Source of the DNA: Antennarius striatus
Lineage: Eukaryota > Chordata > Actinopteri > Lophiiformes > Antennariidae
NCBI RefSeq assembly: GCF_040054535.1
Contig: NC_090797.1
Location: 2,415,501 to 2,479,500 of the forward strand
Length of the DNA stretch: 64,000 nt
Direction of reading: 5' to 3'
In this document: in pieces, positions 13,316-22,900 of the stretch
Layout of the letters: every line of letters begins with the position of its first letter
Position numbering within the stretch: the stretch's first letter is position 1
Translations under genes and position numbers: made by a program
The notes under the pieces: model-generated
Told to the model about the DNA's origin: nothing
What the model saw: the letters and a program-made list of their open reading frames with translations, nothing else
The model's database searches: none

Positions 13316-13504
13316 ATGGTTCCCCACGTCGCGCTTCGGAGCTCGGCTGCGCTCGTCCTGCTGCTGGTCCTCAGCTTGGCCCCCCCGGTGGAAGCGTACG
13401 ACGCGGGGGACGCGCTGGCGCTGCTGCTGGGGGCCATCCTGTCCGTGGTGGGGGTCTGCGCCTGCCTCGGCTGGTACACCCGGAGGCGGGAGGCGCAGCT
13501 CTGA
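13316..13504 (+). CDS. smim30: Small integral membrane protein 30 (SMIM30)
   Basis: A 62-residue microprotein in one uninterrupted exon. Residues 1-28 are a hydrophobic signal-like segment with a Leu/Val core ending PPVEA. Residues 29-34 are the family's acidic YDAGDA stretch (human has VEAGDA). Residues 35-52 form a transmembrane helix (ALLLGAILSVVGVCACLG), followed by a short basic tail, YTRRREAQL. Human SMIM30 (59 residues, earlier annotated as the non-coding RNA LINC00998) has the same layout, including the shared 'ICACLG' helix end. The family is an ER/membrane micropeptide reported in human cells to affect calcium pumping and SRC/YES-MAPK signalling; no such role can be read from this sequence. 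The start is the ATG at 13316: an upstream in-frame ATG at 13262 would add 18 residues with no counterpart in the human protein. The gene sits just upstream of gpr85, as in human 7q31.1. Confidence 0.9.
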   Translation: MVPHVALRSSAALVLLLVLSLAPPVEAYDAGDALALLLGAILSVVGVCACLGWYTRRREAQL

Positions 13505-13829
13505 GAGACGTTGACGCCGCTCCTCCGCGCCCGGACCCACCGCGTCCTCCCCGGGTTCTGATCCCGGATGGAGCCCCCCGGCGCCGGATGAGCCACCGAT
13601 TACAAACGTGCCTTGATGGAACGAGTGCGTCAAACGCACCTGGAGGCGCAGGAGCTGGGTTGGAGACTTGCGTGGGAGGGGGGGGGGGCATCCAGGAAGT
13701 GAAGATCCAGGAACTGTTACACCCTGTTACAGACCGAACACTGTTGGTTTGCGTTGCTTATTGCGGGTTGTTTTGCGGGCGTCATTGTGACGCAATGTAT
13801 TCCCTGTGCAGTGAAATCAATAATCAAAC

Positions 13830-13835
13830 AATAAA
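13830..13835 (+). terminator. smim30 polyadenylation signal
   Basis: Canonical AATAAA 326 bp after the smim30 stop codon. It lies in the 12-nt loop of a short 8-bp inverted repeat (13820-13827 with 13840-13847). Confidence 0.6.
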
Positions 13836-13859
13836 TTCATTGATTATGAACGCGCGTCA

Positions 13860-14900
13860 CAACTTATTTCCACTGAGACTCAATTTTATTTTTTAAGTGT
13901 GTAAAAGTGGAGCCGACAACTTCCTGGATTGGCCCCCAAAGAGGGACGCGTTCCGTTTTGGTTCGGATTTGAAGTCACGTGGTCTAAATGATTAAAAATG
14001 ATTCTTCATGATGGAATGAGACACAAGCATCAAAAGAAAAACCGCTGAGTCTGTAGATCCTCCCTTTACGCAGCTTAATTATATATATTTTGCGATCTAT
14101 GACTGAAATTTGATGTTTAAACTATTTAAGGGTCCCAGTTTGAGGGTCACGTGATCGACCTTTGGAGCTCTGAGGTGAATTAAAGTGTAAAAAGAGACAA
14201 ATAAGCTCCAGACTTCATTTTCAATCCACTAGAATTAGATTTTAAATGTGAATTAAACCTCATGCCGGTATTGGAGTTGGAGAACAAACATCTGACGGAT
14301 GTTGAACAGCAGCTTCCATGTATGATCATCATATATTCATGTCTTCTGGCCCCCAGGTAGGTTTGGTTGGTTCACCTGTTGCACCGCTGGAGACATCACA
14401 TCATACATGGAGGAGAAATCAAACCCGGTGAATTTATCATGCTGCTCCAGCAGAACGAACACAAAGTGCTGGTTAATAATGCACATCCGGTCCAGGGCGA
14501 GTTCTTTTACCTGGAGGTGGACCTGATATCACCTTTCACTATTTATACCATGTGCTGGACCATCTCAGGGGGCTCCCTTGGGTCTGATCTACTTCTAAGG
14601 CTGTTTTTATTAAGGCCTGTAATAATAAATTATTATATGTACGGGTGTGAATATATACATATAATCATCTAAAATATTTACTTTTTAAATTTTATTATAC
14701 TTACAAAAAATATTTTATTTTATATTTATATCTCATATTTACATGACAGTTATATAATAGAATTGGATTGTGGGTAAAAAAAAAGAAAAAAAAAAAAGAA
14801 GGTAATTTTCTTTGTTTTGGTTTTTCAAGAAAATGTGTCGTTACATGTTAGAGAGGCATCGAGTACGGCTGTAACGCGTTACTGGACCCGTTGAACAGAT
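13860..14900. other. Spacer between smim30 and the gpr85 5' region
   Basis: AT-rich DNA with A-runs near 14780-14801. A 101-codon open frame at 14367-14672 has no recognisable domain. No RNA gene is seen. Confidence 0.5.
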
Positions 14901-14908
14901 GTTACCGT

Positions 14909-14910
<2 letters not shown>

Positions 14911-14996
<86 letters not shown>
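14911..14996. repeat. (CA)29 joined to (GA)14
   Basis: A perfect CA array (14911-14968) runs directly into a perfect GA array (14969-14996), about 50 bp upstream of the candidate gpr85 promoter element. Confidence 0.95.
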
Positions 14997-15048
14997 CGCT
15001 CTGTAACAAGAGGCGAGACGCGTGTTGGATCACAAATAGGGATGCAGG

Positions 15049-15058
15049 GCGCATGCGC
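15049..15058 (+). promoter_or_regulatory. Candidate NRF1 site, gpr85 promoter
   Basis: GCGCATGCGC is a perfect palindromic match to the core of the NRF1 consensus, a common CpG-type and neuronal gene promoter element. It lies about 195 bp upstream of a good splice donor (CAG|GTAGGG, exon end at 15253). A non-coding first exon of gpr85 at roughly 15070-15253 would fit. The transcription start is inferred. Confidence 0.4.
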
Positions 15059-15069
15059 ACTGGGCTCGG

Positions 15070-15253
15070 TTCACTGTAGGATAGTCACCGCGGAGGAAAA
15101 AAAGAGGGCAGGCAACAAATCGGGCTTTTTAACACAGCGGGGGGAGAAAAATACTAAAAAAAAAAAAAAGAAAAAAAAAAAAAAGGAAGGAACCCATGAG
15201 TGTCGTGATGTAAATGACCCCCCGGAGGAGAAAGGGATTATGATTATCAACAG
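15070..15253 (+). other. gpr85: Candidate non-coding first exon of gpr85
   Basis: Only the 3' edge is supported, by the donor CAG|GTAGGG at 15253/15254. It would splice to the acceptor at 16584-16585. A second possible donor, GC|GTAAGT, occurs near 15564. An A-tract (15156-15184) falls inside the proposed exon, which lowers confidence. In mammals GPR85 has non-coding 5' exons and a single coding exon. Confidence 0.3.
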
Positions 15254-16072
15254 GTAGGGTTTTGATTGATTCGGTGATCGGCTGTCTGTCTCGGTCGCTC
15301 TCCTCTCTCCGTTTCTTTTTCTTTCTTTCTTTTTTTTTTTTTTTTGGCCTGGGCTTGTTGGGTTTTTTGATGGCTGCTGCTGCGATTCCTAGCGGAGACT
15401 TGGGGGAATGATTGGAGTCGGACGCCGCGATGCTTCATCATCTTGGCGGCTGGGATTCAGGACGACGCCGCGTTTTGTCTTTTTCCTCCTTTCACTGAAA
15501 ATCCATCACCGACGCGCGTAAAAAAACCCCTCGCCTGACCGTTCGGGAGGACGCTTTTTCTATGCGTAAGTATACGCGCAAAAGCCGGTTTCAGAGAGAT
15601 CAGTCATTCCTGGGGGGGGGGGGGGGGTTGATGGTGGTGTTGGTGATAATGGGGGGTCGGGAGGGGGTGCATGTAATTTCCACCAAACCGCAAAAACAGC
15701 TTCAGCTCCAACTGCAACGTCTCATTTATCATTACCAGCTAGTTTGTTTTTTACCACTTGCTACCATCCATCCATCCCCCCCCCCACCCCGTGCGGTTAT
15801 CACGCAAAAAAAAAAAAAAAAAGATGTCGAAATGCGGGTTTTATTGTCAGCAGCGCGCACAGTGTTCCCCCAACTCTTTATTAACGAGTAAAAAGGGATG
15901 AAACGGGAAATGGAGGCAGACTCGACAGACGCGCTGGGGAGGAGAGAGATCCGGTTCGGCTTCAATCAGACCGAAAACACTGATGGCATCATGTGTGTCT
16001 GCGTCTCCACGTCGGGGTTTGGGGTTTTTTTGTTGTCTTATCCACAAAGAAAAAAGAAAGAAAGAAAAGAAT

Positions 16073-16118
<46 letters not shown>

Positions 16119-16125
<7 letters not shown>

Positions 16126-16157
16126 AAGAGCGCGTTCCATGCGCGCTCTTGGGTGTG
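16119..16157 (+). repeat. Perfect 16-bp inverted repeat (hairpin)
   Basis: CACACCCAAGAGCGCG (16119-16134) is the exact reverse complement of 16142-16157, with a 7-nt spacer. The left arm begins in the last units of the (CA)24 array. The stem is GC-rich and would be stable in RNA or single-stranded DNA. Confidence 0.9.
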
Positions 16158-16223
16158 ATCCGAACGCGCAAGAAAAATGTCCAAATGAACCCCAGCCGGA
16201 TTCATTCTGTCCAAACCCGAAGT

Positions 16224-16310
16224 CTTTTCAAAAGAGAGAGAGAGAGAGGGGTGGGGGGGGGGGTGAGAGAAAAGGGTGAGAGAGATGGAGGTGGGGGTGG
16301 GGGTGGGGGG
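16224..16310 (+). repeat. GA array and G-quadruplex-prone G-runs
   Basis: A GA array is followed by G4 (16248-16251), G11 (16253-16263) and then G5-T-G5-T-G6 (16293-16310). Four or more G-runs with one-base loops can form a G-quadruplex on the sense strand, and so also in the pre-mRNA if this is the gpr85 intron. Confidence 0.8.
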
Positions 16311-16585
16311 TGAGACAGTCGGGCTGTGCTGTTTTGCCTTCAGTTCTTTTGTTCCTTGAATCTGTAATTGAACGTGGTGGTGGTGGTGGTGGTGGTGGGG
16401 GTGTGGATAGAGGTCCGTCCAGATGTTTTAAAACCAAACCGATACCTGAATTGATTGGAAGCAGGTTGGGGGTGGAGGTGGTTGGGGGGGGGGGGGGGTG
16501 ACTGCAGCGCTGACTGGCTGCTGATGTTTTTCTTTCTCTCTCTCCTCTGTTTTTTTTTGTTGTTTTGTTTTTTTGTGTGTTTCAG

Positions 16586-16800
16586 GGATTTTCTTTAGGT
16601 GTGATGAGACAAAGGAACAAAGGATGCCTTAGAGGAGAGGTTGCCTATACGCCTGGAAACCCCTTCAAAGCACACCGCCAAATGGATCTAACGCCTCCTC
16701 CCCCCGCCGCCGCCGCTGCCACCGCCTCTGCCACCGCCGCCTCTAGATCATGATACTTGGCTGAAGCTGTTCCGCTATCTTTATGATCCCTCCTCCATCT
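16586..16800 (+). other. gpr85: 5' UTR part of the gpr85 coding exon
   Basis: This runs from the splice acceptor to the start codon. It contains a CCG/CCN-rich stretch (16691-16741), a 49-codon upstream reading frame, and a further upstream ATG at 16783 that is in frame with the receptor. Confidence 0.6.
16604..16753 (+). promoter_or_regulatory. Upstream open reading frame (49 codons)
   Basis: An ATG 18 bp after the exon start opens a frame ending in TGA at 16751-16753, 47 bp before the receptor start codon. The peptide is basic at its N-terminus and Pro/Ala-rich near its C-terminus because of the CCG repeats. It is more likely to modulate translation of gpr85 than to encode a functional peptide. 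Confidence 0.4.
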
Positions 16801-17916
16801 ATGGCGAACTATAGCCATGCAGGGGACCACACCATCTTCCAGAATGTCTCTCCTCTCGCCACCTTCCTCAAATTGACCTCTCTGGGTTTCATCATCGGAG
16901 TCGGCGTGGTCGGAAACCTCCTGATCTCCATCCTGCTGGTCAAAGACAAGAGCCTCCACCGGGCGCCCTACTATTTCCTGCTGGACCTGTGCGCCTCCGA
17001 CATCCTGCGCTCCGCCATCTGCTTCCCCTTCGTCTTCACCTCGGTCAAAAATGGCTCCGCCTGGACCTACGGCACGCTGACCTGCAAGGTGATCGCCTTC
17101 CTGGGTGTGCTCTCCTGTTTCCACACGGCGTTCATGCTGTTCTGCGTTAGCGTCACGCGCTACCTGGCCATCGCCCACCACCGCTTCTACACCAAGAGGT
17201 TGACCTTCTGGACCTGCCTGGCCGTCATCTGCATGGTGTGGACGTTGTCGGTGGCCATGGCGTTCCCTCCGGTGCTGGACGTGGGGACGTACTCGTTTAT
17301 CCGCGAGGAGGACCAGTGCACCTTCCAGCACCGCTCGTTCCGCGCCAACGACTCGTTGGGCTTCATGCTCCTGCTGGCGCTCATCCTCCTGGCCACACAG
17401 CTGGTTTACCTCAAGCTCATCTTCTTCGTCCACGACCGCCGGAAGATGAAACCCGTCCAGTTCGTGCCTGCTGTCAGCCAGAACTGGACCTTCCACGGGC
17501 CCGGCGCTAGCGGGCAAGCGGCGGCCAACTGGCTAGCCGGGTTCGGTCGAGGCCCCACCCCGCCGACTTTGCTTGGCATCCGGCAGAACAGCAACGCGGC
17601 GGGCCGCCGGCGCCTGCTGGTGTTGGACGAATTCAAAACGGAGAAGAGGATTAGTAGGATGTTCTACATCATGACGTTTTTCTTCCTGGCGCTTTGGGGG
17701 CCCTATTTAGTGGCCTGTTACTGGCGGGTGTTCGCCAGGGGCCCCGTGGTTCCCGGAGGATACCTGACGGCGGCGGTTTGGATGAGCTTCGCCCAAGCCG
17801 GGGTCAACCCTTTCATCTGCATCTTCTCCAACCGGGAGCTCCGGCGCTGCTTCAGCACCACGCTCCTCTACTGCCGAAAATCCAGGTTACCGCGGGAACC
17901 CTACTGCGTTATATGA
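16801..17916 (+). CDS. gpr85: Orphan G-protein-coupled receptor 85 (SREB2)
   Basis: A 371-residue class A receptor in one uninterrupted exon. It is close to identical in sequence to vertebrate GPR85/SREB2 (human 370 residues) and clearly distinct from the paralogues GPR27 and GPR173. Helices are at about 24-47, 57-80, 95-117, 136-156, 187-210, 287-310 and 321-344. C95 and C173 give the usual TM3-ECL2 disulfide. N-glycosylation motifs occur at N3 and N84. Family hallmarks are TRY at 119-121 in place of D/ERY, a long third intracellular loop (about 211-285), NPFIC at 336-340 in place of NPxxY, and the C-terminus PREPYCVI. The receptor is brain-enriched, sits in the plasma membrane, and has no established ligand. 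The start is chosen at MANYSH, the family N-terminus; an in-frame ATG at 16783 would add six residues. No break is seen. A 290-codon antisense frame over this exon is only its shadow. Confidence 0.98.
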   Translation: MANYSHAGDHTIFQNVSPLATFLKLTSLGFIIGVGVVGNLLISILLVKDKSLHRAPYYFLLDLCASDILRSAICFPFVFTSVKNGSAWTYGTLTCKVIAFLGVLSCFHTAFMLFCVSVTRYLAIAHHRFYTKRLTFWTCLAVICMVWTLSVAMAFPPVLDVGTYSFIREEDQCTFQHRSFRANDSLGFMLLLALILLATQLVYLKLIFFVHDRRKMKPVQFVPAVSQNWTFHGPGASGQAAANWLAGFGRGPTPPTLLGIRQNSNAAGRRRLLVLDEFKTEKRISRMFYIMTFFFLALWGPYLVACYWRVFARGPVVPGGYLTAAVWMSFAQAGVNPFICIFSNRELRRCFSTTLLYCRKSRLPREPYCVI

Positions 17917-18956
17917 AGGTTTTGCGATTTTTTTTTTTTCTTTTCTGCGTCTTTATCTCTATTTCCCTGATTGATCTTGATCTGGGTTCGTTCCCGTTGT
18001 ACAGCGTACTCTTCCTCCTATCTCTATTCTCTTCATCCTCCACTCTTCCTTCTCCTACAAACTTCTTTACAGAGGTAGAAAGGTGGACGACCAATCACGA
18101 GGCTCCGCCACGCCCCTGCCCCGCCCCTTTCCAGGGTAGGGGATTGATTATAAAACGCGGAAGGGAATGGGAATACTTGATTCGCTCCTTGGGTTTATCT
18201 CGTGATGACAAGTACGACATAGACCGCCCTCGGAAGGCCATGCCAATTTCAGAGAAGCAAAAAGTTGAGAGGAAATAAAAAGAGAAAAGAATTCACAAAA
18301 CGACAGTAAAAAAAAACCAAAACAAAACATAAACCTCTTGCTTTTTGGATGTTTTTTGGAGATGTAAAATGAAAAAATCCGAAAAAGACAACGAAAATAA
18401 ACAACAACAACAACAACAACAACGACAACGACAAAAAAAAAAAACGAGACCTCTCAAGGAATCAACCGGAAATGTTTTTACACTCTAGGAGTTGCACTAA
18501 AAAGAAGCTCTTTTGGTCAACGGTTGCCAGTTATGTTAGCGAGGACAACCCGCCCCCCCACCCCCCATCCAAACTCATCTCAACCCCCCCCCCAAAAAAA
18601 AAAACAACTAAACAATGAATGCTTTAATTTGCAACAGACTACACAATCGCTGTAAGTAAAGCAAAACTTGGGTGACGGTTGGAGTACACCATCACAAGAG
18701 GATAAAATGGTTTTAATGTAAGTGATATCTTTTTCATTTATCAGAGGGGGGGGCGGGAAGGGGAGGCAAAAATGACAGGGGGTGGGTGTGTTGGGATTTG
18801 GGACGGGGGGTTTGGATTTACGTGTGTTTTTTGGGTTGCAACTTAAAACCTAGAAATGATTTCTTGTAGTTTTACGATCCATCCGTCCCGAGTGTCTGGC
18901 ATTGTTATTTTCTAATCACCTTTTACAGACAAATAACAAAACAAAAACAAACAAAA

Positions 18957-18988
<32 letters not shown>

Positions 18989-19925
18989 AAAAAAGAGGAA
19001 ATGATGTCTGGATTGATTTTTAAAAAATAAGTTGATTTTAAGAACAACCTTGTGCTTAAAAAAAAAAAAGAAAAAAGAAAAAAAAAGAAGTGGTAGTTCA
19101 ATGTGTCATCATATCCATGTACCTAAACACTCATGTCGTTCCAGTATTGCTGATGCCACTCCAGGTGTTTCTTGCCTTAATGGTTATATTTCATGTTTCT
19201 TTGTTGTTGTTTTTTTTATATTTTAATCACCCTGAAAAAGTTTTTTTCTTGACATGCAAAAGGGATTTTTTTTTTTAATCCCTTTCTTTTATCGCATCAG
19301 TGTGAAGTGCATGTGCATTTTTTTTTTTAAAAAGCTGGTCCACTCCCACGAGCGTCACAGGCCATACACTGAGCAGCCCATTCTTATTCTGCAGCGGTTT
19401 GCTACGCCCAACAGAGTGCTCAGCGCACAGGGAGGAGTGTGTGTGCAGGTGTGTGTGTGTGTGTGTGTGTATGTGTGTGAGTGTGTGTGTGCTGGGTGGA
19501 TCAGACAACAGTCACTTCAAGACCAGAGCCTTAGTATGAAATCTTGCACAATTTGTAAAAAATGTAAAATGAAAATGCAAAAAAAAAAAAACCAGACAAA
19601 AAAGCCCCAGACATTTAAGGCACACCGTCTTGTTTCTACTTTACCTACATTTGCTCTCTACTGATTGTTTTCAATGACTTTTTTTTTCTCTCTCTCTCTT
19701 GTGGCCATTTTAATATTTATTATGTAATTCTTTTCTTTTTTTTTGTATAATATAGATAGATTGTGTGTAAGAATGTGAGTCTTTCATTTTTTTTTTTGAA
19801 GTCCCGAATGTGAGTACAGTTTTCAGTTAGGATTGCATTTGCTGAAAGTAAACTGTGTAATCTGTTGCTTTTTTTTTTTTTTTTTTTTTTTTTTGAAAAT
19901 AAAAACTTTCCATTTTACAAAAAAA
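17917..19925 (+). other. gpr85: gpr85 3' untranslated region
   Basis: About 2 kb of U/A-rich sequence without coding potential. It contains a CAA array (about 18400-18422), an AAG array (about 18965-18986), GT arrays (about 19449-19490) and a long T-run (19869-19894) just before the distal poly(A) signal. Proximal signals AATAAA at 18274-18279 and 18396-18401 would allow a much shorter 3' UTR. Extent is inferred from the signals. Confidence 0.55.
19898..19903 (+). terminator. Distal gpr85 polyadenylation signal
   Basis: Canonical AATAAA about 2 kb after the stop codon, followed about 16 bp later by an A-rich stretch with probable cleavage near 19920. It is the last clear signal before intergenic sequence. 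Confidence 0.5.
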
Positions 19926-22900
19926 AACAACAAAAAAATTTGTTTTCAATCCCTTTCATTGGATGGACCATGAGTTGCTAATGCTAATAAGGCTAGCATT
20001 CGCGTAATTGTGGCTTTGCAAATATCTATCGCGTTTTTAAAAAAAGACATCAAAGCCGTGATGTTGCTGACACTGCTGCTGAAATGTTATGGATTTCATA
20101 TAATATGTTTTTGGTTATATATCATTAATGATCACGAGAAAGTGATAGAATTTTCTGTCATCTGTGTCCTTGGGAGAAACTGTCAAAATATGAATGTATG
20201 ATAAGCCTTGTCACTGGATGTGAAGTGTGTTTGACATTTAATGGGAATAATCTCCATGAATATATCCACGGGCGCTCTCATCCTTGCAGTGTTAAAGGGG
20301 AATACCACTGAATTTCAGATGGAATATAGATGATTTCCATGCGGAATAATGCAAAGCCTCTCTTGGATTAATGGATGCCCTGTAGTGGTTTTTCCCATCC
20401 CTCCACGGTTTAAGGTCACGCTGATGTACATTTGCCCTTCAAATGAATAAAATGAGGACAAAACGGCAAAATATTCTCCATTTCATGAAGGATTTGCATG
20501 GAAAAACAAAATTATTTTGCACACCTCCGCACCTTCCAGCTTTTTCCAAAAACGAAAAGTGAATAATTTTTAAGTGAAATAACCAGCGGATTGTGTGGTT
20601 TAACACCTTAAAGTTAGCGTTTCTTAAATTGAGTGGTATTTCTCTGCAGAAGACTGTGATTACAATGTGATGACAATGTGTGCGACGGAGTAATGCATTT
20701 GTAAGAGCCAATTTTTGTACGAGTCAGTGTAGCTTTTTTATGTATTACCTTGGGTTACTCATCTCCCTTAACAAAAAAAACAACAACTTTAATTTAGCGG
20801 TTACCACAGCCCGTGTGCCTGGAAACACCAAATATGATTGGGAAATTGGGCTTGTAAACACTCCAGGTAATTACACGCCGGGGCAGCGGGTTCCGCTGAT
20901 TGGAAATATCTATTAGGAATCCATTTTCATTACCAGGTTTGCAATGACTTGTTTTATTTTGGGCATCGATTATTCCAATTGAAAGCCGAGGGAGTCTTTC
21001 CGGGCGTTGGGGGAAGTACTCGTCGAAATTTGACATCCGGAAACGCTCTTTGTTTGTTTCACGTGATTGTTCACCACAAAACTGTGCAACTGGAAACCGA
21101 AGAGGCAATTAATATCTGACTTAGGTGTATTCCATGTATATTTTATGATTCGGCATATGCAGGAGAGGCGCAAACATCTCCATCGAGCACATCCGGCCCA
21201 TTTCCTTCCATGTTCATCCGAGTGCCCCAGTAATTTGGTTTCGCTTCTCATCTGAGGGAAGCTGACAGGCAGGGGAGGGGGGTTGGTCGGCCTGAAAGAC
21301 GAGCTCTCGTGTTAAATCCTCTTCCCTCTGAGGTAACATCTCTCCTGAGAAACACTCGGAACATATTGTTCATAATCAAAGCAATTAGGATGCCGCACGC
21401 TGGGCTGTACCATCTGACTGGGATCGCTTCTTTTAAGCGCTTCGCATTTAGATCACGGAAGAAAGGAAAAGTTGTTTGTCGTTTAACCATCAGAAGGTTT
21501 TTCTATTGGATTTTGGCCGCCGATGAAGACCGACCATCTCTAATTTGGTGTCACTCCCCTCGTATCTCAGTGGATTTACGCCCCTTTTTTTTTTTTTTTT
21601 CATGGACTGCCAATGGGGGCCCTGAAAACAAGAAATCCAATCTGCCGTCTCTCATTCCAGTAAATACCAACGGTGGTTTCTGATCTAATGTGAGCCTTTC
21701 TGCACTCTTGACTATCTCTGTTTGCACAACGCTCACAAAACCTTAATTAAAGTGCAGGAAGGGTTAGAGCCAGGAAACGCTCCAATATGAAAAGCTTTGT
21801 CCAATCTGAAGAGTTGGATGACTCAATCTTCCAAAGGAGAAAATCGCCACTCTTTTCTTCATATTGGTGCGATTGTGTGTTTGAGAAGGAGACAGGAAGT
21901 GTAGCAGTTCTCCAGGACATCCATCCTGTTGTGTCAAACTTCATTTATTCCCAATGTGTTGGCTTTCCTTAAGATGTTTTCTCAGATGACTCGTCTTTGT
22001 GTGCTAGCGTTGGTTCGCCGGCGCCCTGATGGCGTGTTTGGTGTTTGCGAGAAGCCGGTTTTTACGCTCGATACTCGCCAGACGGATCCATTTCTGCTCT
22101 GGTTCATGCATGGCTCATAGAGCGGCAGTTTTCCCTCTAATGGCTTTGCGGCTTTGTGGCTAATGTGCCACGGCAAATTGGTAATGGTCAAATTGAACGA
22201 TAATGCGAGGATCACGAATGTGTGACTGTATGTCTCCTGTTGTTGGCGTTTAATTCTGACCCAATCCATAATCCTTTGTTTCTGCCTGTCATTTTCCAAA
22301 AGCTATTAGATGAAATAACACGACGACACATTGTCTGTCATCTATGTAAACAAATTATTTTACAAAAATAGCTTTTTAATCTGAATAAATGCATGTACGG
22401 AATTTAAATCAACACCTTTCTAGCTACTTTCCAGGTTGTTTAAGGTTGCCTCGCTCCAACGCCATCCCACCCCAACGCACTGCCCCGTCTGGTAACATCG
22501 CCCCAAGATAATGAAGAATAAGACATCATTAGGTCGAAGATGCAGGAGGAGAGAAAGTAATGGAGAAAGAAATAAAACACAGCATAATGATGATTTCTAT
22601 TCCCCGAGGGTGCAGCCCTGGGAAAAAAAAATGTTGCTGCGTTTATTGTCTGACAACCTATTACGGGTGGGGGTAGGCCCCCGAGCACCGATGATCAACG
22701 GGACGGCGGGTAGAAGACTAGATAAAGATGCCCCCCCTACAACGTCTTCGTTTCTAGACATTCCCATTACCCCTCATGCGAATGCCTTCTATAAAGAACA
22801 CCCCCCCCCTTTAAATATTAACTGATTAATTTGCAGATGGAGCTTCAAAGGTTCCATCCTACATATTTAAAGAGGTTTTTTTTTCCTAGCGCTCCTAGAA

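Larger units (their letters stand above)
15254..16585 (+). other. Proposed 5' intron of gpr85, rich in simple repeats
   Basis: It ends in a strong polypyrimidine tract and acceptor (a long T/G run, then TTTCAG, 16560-16585). It carries a T-run (15329-15345), G16 (15612-15627), A17 (about 15806-15822), (CA)24 (16075-16122), GA units and G-runs (16224-16310), (TGG)8 (16375-16398) and G15 (16484-16498). Translations across it are not real genes. Confidence 0.5.

Noticed and set aside
12958..13896. 312-codon plus-strand open frame
   Set aside because: It reads through the AT/GT microsatellite (Tyr-Ile repeats) and then smim30 in the wrong frame.
14367..14672. 101-codon frame between smim30 and gpr85
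   Set aside because: No recognisable family and no exon signals.
16645..17517. 290-codon minus-strand open frame
   Set aside because: It is the antisense shadow of the GC-rich gpr85 coding exon; Gly/Glu/Asp/Val-rich with no domain.
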